Shown here: in pieces, positions 29,587 to 43,469 of the stretch
Layout of the letters: each line of letters starts with the position of its first letter
Numbering within the stretch: the stretch's first letter is position 1
Assembly: GCA_022843945.1 (NCBI GenBank)
Contig: JALHMR010000028.1
Coordinates: 1-60,328, forward strand
Direction of reading: 5' to 3'
Length of the DNA: 60,328 nt
From: Rhodospirillaceae bacterium
GTDB taxonomy: Bacteria; Pseudomonadota; Alphaproteobacteria; CACIAM-22H2
The notes under the pieces: model-generated
Database searches by the model: none
The model's input: the letters and a program-made list of their open reading frames with translations, nothing else
What the model was told of the DNA's origin: nothing
Position numbers and translations under genes: made by a program

Positions 29587-31652
29587 GCCGCCTTCAGGTC
29601 GGCAAAGAAGGCCGAGACCGCCGTGCGGAGCGCCTCGGCGCGCTCCTTGATCTCGCCAGCCACGGCCCGGACATCCGATGACGCGCGCGCCGTGCCATCG
29701 GCGGCCGAATTCACCGACCCGATATTGGTCGATGTCTCCGAGGTCGCCTGGGCGGCGGCCTGGACGTTGCGCGCGATCTCGCCGGTGGAGGCCGTCTGCT
29801 GCTCGATGGCGCCGGCGATGTTGGTGGCGCTCTTGTGGATCTCGTCGATCGTGGCGCGAATGCTGGCGATGGCGCTGACCGAGCCGCGGCTGGCGCTCTG
29901 GATCGACGCCACCTGCTCGGCGATCTCTTCCGTCGCCTTGGCGGTCTGGCCGGCCAGGGTCTTGACCTCGGAGGCGACGACGGCAAACCCCTTGCCAGCA
30001 TCGCCGGCCCGCGCGGCCTCGATCGTGGCATTGAGAGCGAGAAGATTGGTCTGGGCCGCGATCTGGTTGATCAGGTCGACGACCGCGCCGATCTTGTCGG
30101 CAGCCGCCGACAGGCTCTGCACCGTATCGCCGGTCGAGGTCGCCTCGCTGACGGCGCGGCCGGCAATCGTCGTGGCATGGCCGACCTGGCCATTGATGTC
30201 GCGAATGGAGGCGGTCAACTCCTCGGCCGCCGCGGCCACCGTCTGAACGCTGCCGGCGGCCGCGTCCGAGGCGGACGAGACGACGGCGCAGCGCTCGGTC
30301 GTGGCCGACGCCGACTGGGCCAGCTGATGGGATGTCGCCTCCATCTTTTCCGCCAGGCGCAGGTTGTCGGCGATCAGCCCGTCCAGCGTCACGTTGAATT
30401 CGGCGATACGGCCGTCGACCGTGGCGCGGCGCTGCTCCTTCGCCTCGCTCTCCTGGTGCGCGGCGGCTTCGAGCTCCGCGCTGCGCTGGGCGCTGATCCG
30501 CAGCTTCTCGAGCGCCGCCGCCATGCGGCCAAGCTCATCGTCGTAGCCGGTTGCCGGCACCGCCGTCGCATAGTTCCCGTTGGTCAGCTCGCCGACGGCG
30601 CCGGTCAGGCCACGCAGCGGCCGGGCGAAGCGGCGCACCAGCACCAGGCCCGTCCATCCGGCGAGCAGGATTGCCGCGCAGAGAAGCAGGCCGGCGACGA
30701 TCAGGCGGGAGCGCGCCTCGGCGACATGCGCGCGGACGACCTCGCCGGCGTGGTCCAGGGCGATCGTGCCGATCGCCAGGATCGGCTCAAAGACCTCGTT
30801 GCACTTGGCGCTCCAGGCCGGATCCGACATCAGCGGCTCGCCGCCGAGCTTGGCATAGAGACCGTCGGCATACGTCCGCGACGCTTTGGCCGCGGCCTGG
30901 GCGCTTGAATAGGCCTCGCGCATGGCGGGCAGGGCGCCCGGGCGGGCCAGGGTCTCGCCAAGGTTCATCCAGGCCAGATCGGTGGCGCCGCGGTTGCTGT
31001 TCAGCAGCCTGATCCCGTCGGCCGTGAATGTCTTGCCGGTCGGCACGTTGCTGCGGGTCTGCGAACATTCGCGGCCCGTGTAGTCCCGGATATGCCAGCT
31101 CAGCTGGCGCACGCCGATCAGCTCCGCGATCTGCGGGCTGCTCATGCGCGCCTCGTTGGCCATCATCAGCGAGGTGACGCTCATTGAATCGAGCACCCCG
31201 CTCACCGCGTTGTACCAGGGACGTGTGTTGGCTGCCGGGTTGCGCTCGGCGCGCGGCTTGTCGGCCTCGGCGAGAACCGTGCGATAGGTCGGGGCGATGG
31301 CGCTCCATTTCGCCTCGAGGTCGCGGATACGCTCGGCGCTATTGGGCATTCCGGCGGCGCGGATGGCGCCGACCGTTTCGGTGACGTCGGCCTGGATGCC
31401 CGAATAAAGGCTTTCGATCTTGGCCTTGACGCTGTCTTCGTTGCCGAGAAGCACCTGGGGCTGGATGCGCCGCTTGCGGATGGTCTGCAGATTCTCGTAG
31501 AGCGTGCGGTCGCCGGCCACGAGCTGCTCTGCCGCAAGGCTCTGGCGCAGATCGGCGGCGGCATCCCAGACCACGAAGCCGATGGCGGTGCAGAGCACGG
31601 CGCCGACCGCGCCGAGCGCGGAGGCAAACAGAACGGTGATCGACTTACGCAT
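29583..31652 (-). CDS. Methyl-accepting chemotaxis protein
   Basis: 689 residues from the ATG at 31652, placed just before the first membrane helix ([20 protein letters not shown]). A periplasmic domain of about 300 residues follows, and a second helix ([22 protein letters not shown]) starts near 330. Then come a HAMP domain and a long signalling coiled coil with the hairpin tip [23 protein letters not shown] near 560. The receptor would relay ligand binding to CheA/CheW. No CheR/CheB pentapeptide ends the protein. The sensor domain contains [28 protein letters not shown]-like helical sequence but no family I can name. No che genes lie nearby. Confidence 0.92.
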   Translation of the reverse strand: MRKSITVLFASALGAVGAVLCTAIGFVVWDAAADLRQSLAAEQLVAGDRTLYENLQTIRKRRIQPQVLLGNEDSVKAKIESLYSGIQADVTETVGAIRAAGMPNSAERIRDLEAKWSAIAPTYRTVLAEADKPRAERNPAANTRPWYNAVSGVLDSMSVTSLMMANEARMSSPQIAELIGVRQLSWHIRDYTGRECSQTRSNVPTGKTFTADGIRLLNSNRGATDLAWMNLGETLARPGALPAMREAYSSAQAAAKASRTYADGLYAKLGGEPLMSDPAWSAKCNEVFEPILAIGTIALDHAGEVVRAHVAEARSRLIVAGLLLCAAILLAGWTGLVLVRRFARPLRGLTGAVGELTNGNYATAVPATGYDDELGRMAAALEKLRISAQRSAELEAAAHQESEAKEQRRATVDGRIAEFNVTLDGLIADNLRLAEKMEATSHQLAQSASATTERCAVVSSASDAAAGSVQTVAAAAEELTASIRDINGQVGHATTIAGRAVSEATSTGDTVQSLSAAADKIGAVVDLINQIAAQTNLLALNATIEAARAGDAGKGFAVVASEVKTLAGQTAKATEEIAEQVASIQSASRGSVSAIASIRATIDEIHKSATNIAGAIEQQTASTGEIARNVQAAAQATSETSTNIGSVNSAADGTARASSDVRAVAGEIKERAEALRTAVSAFFADLKAA

Positions 31653-31898
31653 GTGAAAACCCCGAAGAAAGGCGCGTTCGGACGCCTGATGCTCTTCCTC
31701 AAGGGTCAACCTAGGAAACGATAGATAACGAAACGTAAATTTCCGCTTACCCAAAATTTGCGATATTTCCCGCACACTCTGAGGTGCACGCGCGGCAGGT
31801 GCAGACGATTGCAGAGACGTCACCGAACAGAATCACGCTTCGTTCACTCAGGAAATGCCTGAGTTGATTGTGGCATGGCACTATGCGGAGATGCACCG

Positions 31899-32270
31899 AT
31901 GTTCTCCGACGATGTTAAAGGCTTTCTTGGCTTCGCCATCAAGTCGGTGTGGGCGCTGGAACTTCTGTTGTTCCTGCGCACGCACGCAGAGGATCCGCCG
32001 TGCACCGTCGAGGCCCTGACCCGAGAGCTGCGAGCCTCGGAGCTCATCGTGCGCGAGGCGCTCGCCGCCTTTCGGGTCGCGGGCCTGATCGCCGAGGACG
32101 AAAGCGGGGCGGTCAAATACGCACCGGCATCGCATTACCTCGACAGGCTGGTGGGAGATTTGGCGGCAGCCTACGTGACACGGCCACTGGCAGTCTCGCG
32201 CGAGATCTACGCCGCCGATGCCGCCAAGATCAAGAACTTTGCGGACGCGTTCCGCTTCCGGAAGGATTGA
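31899..32270 (+). CDS. Small winged-helix-like regulator
   Basis: 123 residues from the ATG at 31899, chosen because a GGAG lies 8 nt upstream. The sequence suggests a winged helix: WALELLLFLRTHAEDPPCTVEALTRELRASELIVREALAAFRVAGLIAEDE, then a short wing (GAVKYAP). The C-terminal helix with DAAKIKNFADAFRFRKD may dimerise. It is the first of a three-gene set with two DUF5985 membrane proteins, an arrangement I have seen in other proteobacteria. The target is unknown. Confidence 0.65.
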   Translation: MFSDDVKGFLGFAIKSVWALELLLFLRTHAEDPPCTVEALTRELRASELIVREALAAFRVAGLIAEDESGAVKYAPASHYLDRLVGDLAAAYVTRPLAVSREIYAADAAKIKNFADAFRFRKD

Positions 32271-32273
32271 GCG

Positions 32274-32537
32274 ATGAGCTTTCCGACCCTTGTCTTTTTC
32301 CTGTGCCTGATCACGAGCGTGATCTGCATGGCCCTGCTGCTGCGAGGCTGGTGGCGAACCGGCACGCGCCTGCTGTTCTGGAGCGCACTCTGCTTCGTCT
32401 TCCTCGCCTTGAACAATCTCTTCGTGGTGTTCGACCTGGTCCTGTTCCCCACGATCGACTTCCTGCCATTGCGCTATCTCTCTTCGCTGGCGGCGATTTC
32501 GGTCTTGCTGTGGGGCTTCATCTGGGAGGCTGATTGA
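32274..32537 (+). CDS. DUF5985 family membrane protein (first copy)
   Basis: 87 residues with three hydrophobic helices. The DUF5985 pattern is clear: SVICMALLLRGWWRTGTRLLFWSALCFVFLALNNLFVVFDLVLFP, then LRYLSSLAAISVLLWGF. It starts 3 nt after the winged-helix gene. The function is not established for the family. Confidence 0.78.
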   Translation: MSFPTLVFFLCLITSVICMALLLRGWWRTGTRLLFWSALCFVFLALNNLFVVFDLVLFPTIDFLPLRYLSSLAAISVLLWGFIWEAD

Positions 32538-32833
32538 TGACGCCCGACATTCCAGCCTCGCTGCCCTTCATCTCGGGCCTCGTCTGCATGGGCTATATCG
32601 TGGCCAGCCTGTTCTTCGCTCGCTTTTGGCGGCGCACGGGAGACGACTTGTTTGCCGCCTTCGCTGCGGCATTCCTCTTGCTGGCGACGAATACCGCGCT
32701 CGTGGTGATCTTGGATGTCCCTCGGGAAGAGGTCGGCTGGATCTACCTGCTGCGGCTGGCGGCCTTCACCCTGATCATCATCGCCATCGTTAAAAAGAAC
32801 TGGCGCAGCCCTCGCGCTGACGAGCGCCGGTAA
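32537..32833 (+). CDS. DUF5985 family membrane protein (second copy)
   Basis: 98 residues from the ATG at 32537, which overlaps the previous stop (TGATG); a TTG one codon earlier is less likely. A paralogue of its neighbour: helices around YIVASLFFARFWRRTGDDLFAAFAAAFLLLATNTALVVIL, and a LRLAAFTLIIIAIVKKNW C-terminal helix. The paired copies may form a hetero-oligomer, which is inference. Confidence 0.78.
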   Translation: MTPDIPASLPFISGLVCMGYIVASLFFARFWRRTGDDLFAAFAAAFLLLATNTALVVILDVPREEVGWIYLLRLAAFTLIIIAIVKKNWRSPRADERR

Positions 32834-33297
32834 CTAATACTCCCCCAATACCGCCTAGATGTTTTTCCCATGGGGTCCTAGGGGAATCCCTCGTTAGGGG
32901 GGTTGCCAAAGCGTTGATACGATTGCACGCTTTTGGCTGGGCCGGTCGCCCGGAGGGGCGCCAATGGCGTCCGTTCGCGATCGAACAATGAGGGGTAGCA
33001 CAAATGGTTGCGTCGCTGGACAGGCGCGTGGCCGGCGTCATGGAGAGAGCCGGACAAGTCGCCAGCCGCGCCTTGACGGTCCGTCTTGCGCACGCGGTGC
33101 CAACGTGGCGCGGAGCCCGATCTGTTCGATGCCACGCCCCGGCAAAGCTTGCTTCGAGGCTTTCATTTCCGCCTACTCGGGTGTTAGAACCGGGTCAGGC
33201 TGTCCCAAAACCAATAGCGACCCAGCGGCACGCTCTGCCGCGGCGGTCGCCGTTCCGTTCGTCCGCAGCGCCGTAGATCCGGCTCGGGGAGACAGTC
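32834..33297. other. 464-nt intergenic region ahead of the poly-HAMP kinase
   Basis: No convincing gene was found; the short open frames here have Arg/Ser-rich, protein-unlike composition. The left part (32846-32900) holds G/C runs arranged as short palindromes, CCCATGGG at 32867-32874 and CCTAGG at 32877-32882, then ATCCCTCGTTAGGGGGG. This part looks regulatory. The right part is featureless up to the GGGGAGA ribosome site just before the ATG at 33298. No EcfG-type -35/-10 pair with correct spacing was seen. Confidence 0.5.
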
Positions 33298-39636
<6,339 letters not shown>

Positions 39637-39676
39637 TGGACAGGGGGATAGTCGCCATGAAGGGCTGCCGCAAGCG

Positions 39677-41380
39677 ATGAAGGCAGAGAGCAACAGCGTC
39701 AACATCCTGCTGGTCGATGACCAGGTCGGCAAGCTGCTGAGCTACGAGGCGATTCTCACCGAGCTGGGCGAGAATCTTCTCAAGGCGAGCTCGGCCAAGG
39801 AGGCGCTCGAGCATCTGCTGAAGCACGACGATGTCGCGGTAGCGCTCGTCGATGTCAGCATGCCGGAGCTCGACGGCTTCGAGCTGGCATCCATGATCCG
39901 CAACCATCCGCGCTTCCAGACCACGGCGATCATCTTCGTCTCGGCCATCGCTCTCACCGACATCGACCGGGTGAAGGGCTATGAGCACGGCGCGGTCGAC
40001 TACATTCCGGTGCCCGTGGTGCCGGAGGTATTGCGCGCCAAGGTCCGGGTGTTCGTCGATCTCTACCGCAAGACGCGCCAGCTCGAGCGCCTGAATGCTG
40101 AGCTCGAGCGCCGCGTCAGCGAACGAACGGCGGAGCTGGCCAAGGCCAATGCGGGCCTGGCCCAGGCCAATGCCGACCTCGAGCAGCGCGTCGAGGAACG
40201 GACACGCGAGCGCGAGATGGCGCTGGCCCAGGTCCATGAGATGCAGAAGCTCGAGAGCCTCGGCCATCTCACCGGCGGCATCGCCCACGACTTCAACAAC
40301 GTGCTGATGGCGGTGTTGGGCAATCTCGACCTGGTCGAGGCGCGGCTGAGCGATGACCGGCTGCGGCGGCTGGTGCAGAACGCCCGCCGGGCCGGCCAGC
40401 GCGGCGCCAAGCTGACCGAACAGCTGCTGGCCTATGCGCGCAAACAGCGCCTGGTTCCGGAAGCCACCGATCTCAACCGGCTGCTGGCGGCCGAGCCGGT
40501 CGACATCCTGCGCCGGGCGCTGGGCGGCACGATCGAGGTGCGCACGCGCCTGGCCAACGATTTGTGGATGGCGCTGGTCGATCCCGCGCAGATCGATTCC
40601 GTCATCCTCAACCTCGCGATCAACGCCCGCGACGCCATGCCGTCGGGTGGCACCCTGACCATCGAAACGGCGAACGTGCCCGGCGACGACACGACCCGGC
40701 CGGCGGACCTGGCGCCGCGCGACTACGTGCTGATTGCCGTGACCGATACCGGCACCGGCATGCCGCCAGCCGTTGCGGCGCGCGCCTTCGAGCCGTTCTT
40801 CTCGACCAAGGAGCCGGGCAAGGGCTCCGGGCTGGGCCTGAGCCAGGTTCTCGGTACGGCGCAGCAGCTCGGCGGCGGCGTGCGCCTGAGGACGGCGCCG
40901 GACAAGGGGACACGCGTCGAGGTCTACCTGCCACGCACCGACGGCAAGCCGCGCCTGGCGGCGGTCGAGCGACCGCGGGCCGCGACGGCCACGGGCTCAG
41001 CCACGGTGCTGGTGGTGGACGATCAGGAGGAAGTCCGGGAGATATCGGTCGCCCATGTCGAGACCCTGGGCTATCGCGCGATCCCCGCATCGAGCGGCAA
41101 GGGGGCGCTCGACATCCTGAAGGACATGCCGAATATCGACATCCTGTTCGCCGACTTCGCCATGCCCGGCATGTCGGGACTGGATCTGGCGAGAAACGTC
41201 CGGCAGCTGCGGCCGCGGCTGCCGGTCATCCTGGTGACCGGCTATGCCGACATCGGCAACACAGCCGATCTTGACGGCATGCAGCTGCTCAAGAAGCCCT
41301 ACCGGCAGGATGACCTGGCCGCCGCGATTCAGCGGGCGCTCGGGGACGGCCCCCCGGTAGCGGCCGCAGCCTCGGCCTAA
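39677..41380 (+). CDS. REC-HisKA-HATPase-REC hybrid histidine kinase
   Basis: 567 residues. The N-terminal receiver (ILLVDDQVGKLLSYEAIL, phospho-Asp in LVDVSMPELDG) is followed by a heptad-rich linker (about 125-185). The kinase core has GGIAHDFNNVL with His204, then NLAINARDAMPSGG, TDTGTGMP and GSGLGLSQVLG. A C-terminal receiver has VLVVDDQEEVREI and phospho-Asp in LFADFAMPGMSG. No membrane helix or output domain is seen. It starts 40 nt after the poly-HAMP kinase stop, so the two proteins are probably made together. Its N-terminal receiver could take phosphate from the larger kinase, which is inference. Confidence 0.92.
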   Translation: MKAESNSVNILLVDDQVGKLLSYEAILTELGENLLKASSAKEALEHLLKHDDVAVALVDVSMPELDGFELASMIRNHPRFQTTAIIFVSAIALTDIDRVKGYEHGAVDYIPVPVVPEVLRAKVRVFVDLYRKTRQLERLNAELERRVSERTAELAKANAGLAQANADLEQRVEERTREREMALAQVHEMQKLESLGHLTGGIAHDFNNVLMAVLGNLDLVEARLSDDRLRRLVQNARRAGQRGAKLTEQLLAYARKQRLVPEATDLNRLLAAEPVDILRRALGGTIEVRTRLANDLWMALVDPAQIDSVILNLAINARDAMPSGGTLTIETANVPGDDTTRPADLAPRDYVLIAVTDTGTGMPPAVAARAFEPFFSTKEPGKGSGLGLSQVLGTAQQLGGGVRLRTAPDKGTRVEVYLPRTDGKPRLAAVERPRAATATGSATVLVVDDQEEVREISVAHVETLGYRAIPASSGKGALDILKDMPNIDILFADFAMPGMSGLDLARNVRQLRPRLPVILVTGYADIGNTADLDGMQLLKKPYRQDDLAAAIQRALGDGPPVAAAASA

Positions 41381-41477
41381 CGCCTCTCTCGATCAGTCAC
41401 GGGAGCCATGCGGAAAGCGCGCGCTTGCGCGAGGCCATCTGCGTGCCATAGTGCATCTGCTTTTCCGGGAGGATTCC

Positions 41478-42257
41478 TTGAGCACTGACGAATTGATCTA
41501 TGAAGTCCGCGACGGTATCGGCCGTATCACCTTCAACCGTCCGCAGGCGCGCAACGCCCTGACCTTTGCCATGTACGAGCGCCTCGCCGCCATCTGCGAG
41601 GAAGCGCCGACCAAAGGCGTGAAGGTCCTGCTGCTCACCGGCGCAGGCGAGAAGGCCTTCGCCTCGGGCACCGACATCTCACAGTTCCGCGCCTTCAAGG
41701 AACCGAAGGACGCGCTGGAGTACGAGGCACGCATCGACCGCGTGCTCGGCACTCTCGAGAAGTGCCCGATCCCGACGATCGCGGCGATCTCGGGGGCCTG
41801 CACCGGGGGTGGCGCCGGAATCGCGGCCTGCTGCGACATCCGCGTGGCGACCAAGCCGTCTCGTTTCGGCTTCCCCGTGGCGCGCACGCTGGGCAACTGC
41901 CTGTCGATGTCGAATATTTCACGGCTCGTCGCGCTGATCGGTCCAGCGCGCACCAAGGAAATCATCTTCACCGCGCGGCTGCTCGAGGCGCCCGAAGCCC
42001 AGGCCGCCGGCTTGATCCACGAGGTGGTGGAAGACCACGCCGCCCTGGTGGCGCGGGCCGAGGAGCTGGCGAAGACCGTGGCAGGCAATGCGCCGCTGAC
42101 CTTGCGCGCCACCAAGGAAGCCGTGCGCCGGCTGCAGAAGCGCCTCAGCCGCGAAGAGGGCGAGGACCTCATCCTGCTGTGCTACATGAGCAAGGATTTC
42201 CGCGAGGGGATGGAGGCGTTTCTCAACAAGCGCCCGCCGCAGTGGAAAGGCGAATAG
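41478..42257 (+). CDS. Enoyl-CoA hydratase/isomerase (crotonase) family protein
   Basis: 259 residues from a TTG at 41478, preferred over the GTG at 41451 because GGGAGG lies 6 nt upstream and the crotonase N-terminus (LIYEVRDGIGRITFNRPQARNALT) then begins normally. The oxyanion-hole segments are KAFASGTDISQF near residue 60 and ISGACTGGGAGIAACCDIRVAT near 105. The C-terminal helices include TLRATKEAVRRL. The catalytic glutamates of true hydratases are not obvious, so an isomerase or CoA-ester hydrolase-type reaction is possible. It is not close to the acyl-CoA operon at 11-17 kb. Confidence 0.87.
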   Translation: MSTDELIYEVRDGIGRITFNRPQARNALTFAMYERLAAICEEAPTKGVKVLLLTGAGEKAFASGTDISQFRAFKEPKDALEYEARIDRVLGTLEKCPIPTIAAISGACTGGGAGIAACCDIRVATKPSRFGFPVARTLGNCLSMSNISRLVALIGPARTKEIIFTARLLEAPEAQAAGLIHEVVEDHAALVARAEELAKTVAGNAPLTLRATKEAVRRLQKRLSREEGEDLILLCYMSKDFREGMEAFLNKRPPQWKGE

Positions 42258-42268
42258 CGCTGCAGCGC

Positions 42269-42493
42269 CTAGGCCATCCGCGCCACGGTTTCGAGGTACT
42301 CGCGCAGCCGGCGGTCATGCTCGTCTTTGAGCCGCTCCCGCCGCTGCTGCTCGAGGCTCGGCACGCGTTCGGTGGGAACATTGCGGGCGATCAGCGGATT
42401 GGCGGGCTGCTGCACCGGCGACTGGGCAAAGGCCGCAGGCGTGCCGAGCAGGGGCAGAGCGGCGAATAGGGCGATCAAGGCTAGTCGCTTCAT
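42269..42493 (-). CDS. Small secreted protein of unknown function
   Basis: 74 residues with a clear Sec signal peptide: MKRLALIALFAALPLLGTPAAFA followed by QS, giving an expected mature peptide of about 50 residues. The mature part is proline-containing, then strongly charged (LEQQRRERLKDEHDRRLREYLE), probably one helix. It lies 12 nt downstream of the copper-protein homologue on the same strand, so a periplasmic metal-related role is possible but unsupported by any motif. Confidence 0.65.
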   Translation of the reverse strand: MKRLALIALFAALPLLGTPAAFAQSPVQQPANPLIARNVPTERVPSLEQQRRERLKDEHDRRLREYLETVARMA

Positions 42494-42505
42494 GGTGACG
42501 TCTCC

Positions 42506-42853
42506 CTAGCCGGCCATGGTGCGGCAAAGCTCCGCACACTCGTGACAGACCGCGGCGCAGCGCCGCATCTCGTCGTCGTCGGCCATCGCCTCGCAGTCAC
42601 GCGCGCAAGCTTCGCAGACTGCCGCGCAGGCGCCGCAGGTCCAGTGATGGAGCGGCGAATCGCGGAGCATGAAGCCAGCCGAGGTGGCGCAGATTTCGGC
42701 GCAGTCGATGAGAAGGCGGATATGGTCGGAGCCAGCATGTTTTCCGCCTTTGTCCAGGCAATGCACTAGCGTGGTACTGCACATGCTCTGGCACCGCTGG
42801 CACGCCTCAATGCAGGCGCGCACGTCTACTGCAGCATCTCGGAGGAGGCTCAT
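42506..42853 (-). CDS. Cysteine-rich four-helix-bundle protein (DUF326, copper-storage-like)
   Basis: 115 residues with many cysteines in helical i, i+3, i+4 spacing: CIEACQRCQSMCSTTLVHC, CAEICATS, CGACAAVCEACARDCEAM and CAAVCHECAELC. This is the DUF326 pattern seen in Csp-type copper-storage proteins, where cysteines line a four-helix bundle and bind many Cu(I) ions. No signal peptide is present, suggesting a cytosolic (Csp3-like) form. It is divergent from the molybdenum hydroxylase genes across a promoter region carrying three palindromes. Confidence 0.82.
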   Translation of the reverse strand: MSLLRDAAVDVRACIEACQRCQSMCSTTLVHCLDKGGKHAGSDHIRLLIDCAEICATSAGFMLRDSPLHHWTCGACAAVCEACARDCEAMADDDEMRRCAAVCHECAELCRTMAG

Positions 42854-42854
42854 A

Positions 42855-42896
42855 CGGTTTCAACCGGGGATACCCCGTTTGGGTTCCACGGAACCC
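42855..42896. promoter_or_regulatory. Three consecutive palindromes in a divergent promoter
   Basis: CGGTTTCAACCG (42855-42866), CGGGGATACCCCG (42865-42877) and GGGTTCCACGGAACCC (42881-42896) follow each other immediately upstream of the DUF326 start. Each is a perfect inverted repeat with a 2-3 nt centre. The position suits an operator or mRNA-leader structure for the copper-protein gene. No regulator gene is adjacent, so the binding protein is unknown. Confidence 0.45.
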
Positions 42897-42993
42897 TGAA
42901 GTACCGCGCCCGGTTTGACCCCCACGCGGCGCGGGGCGCATAATTTCTCCACCGAGGAGCCGAAAACGGCCCGGCCATGGGAGGAAAATGCCG

Positions 42994-43458
42994 ATGACTC
43001 AGCGGATTTCCCTGAGCGTGAACGGTCGCGTCCAAACCATCGACGCCGACCCGGACATGCCGCTGCTCTATGCCCTGCGTAACGATCTCGGCCTCAGCAA
43101 CCCGCATTTCGGCTGCGGGCTCGCCCAGTGTGGCGCCTGCACGGTCCATATCGACGGCGAGCCGGTCCGCTCCTGCGTGACGCCGGTTTCCGCGGCCGAT
43201 GGCGTGCAGATCACCACGCTCGCCGGCCTCGGCACGCCCGAGAAACCGCACCCGGTCCAGAAGGCCTATGTCGACGAGCAGGTCCCGCAATGCGGCTACT
43301 GCGTCAACGGCTGGATCATGACCGCCGCCGCCTTCCTCAAGAAGACGCCGAAGCCGACCGACGGGCAGATCCGTGAAGCCCTGTCCGGCCTCAAGTGCCG
43401 CTGCGGCACGCATCTCGCCATCCTGCGCGCCGTGAAGCGCGCGGCGGCGATCGGTTAA
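42994..43458 (+). CDS. (2Fe-2S)-binding small subunit of a molybdenum hydroxylase
   Basis: 154 residues from the ATG at 42994, 9 nt after a GGAGG; the ATG at 42988 is too close to that site. Two [2Fe-2S] clusters are predicted. The plant-ferredoxin type uses GCGLAQCGACTVHIDG plus a downstream Cys, and the helical type uses QCGYCVNGWIM and KCRCGTHLAILRAV. This matches the small subunit of isoquinoline-1-oxidoreductase/xanthine-dehydrogenase-type enzymes. It would pass electrons from the molybdenum subunit encoded 11 nt downstream. No FAD subunit gene is present. Confidence 0.92.
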   Translation: MTQRISLSVNGRVQTIDADPDMPLLYALRNDLGLSNPHFGCGLAQCGACTVHIDGEPVRSCVTPVSAADGVQITTLAGLGTPEKPHPVQKAYVDEQVPQCGYCVNGWIMTAAAFLKKTPKPTDGQIREALSGLKCRCGTHLAILRAVKRAAAIG

Positions 43459-43469
43459 GGGGGCGCGCC

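Noticed and set aside
32846-32900. EcfG (GGAAC-N16/17-CGTT) stress promoter ahead of the kinase
   Set aside because: Partial matches such as GGAATC and CGTT exist, but the spacing is wrong.
32964-33276. Small open frames in the gap ahead of the poly-HAMP kinase
   Set aside because: No ribosome sites, Arg/Ser/Pro-rich translations and mutually overlapping frames. Treated as non-coding.
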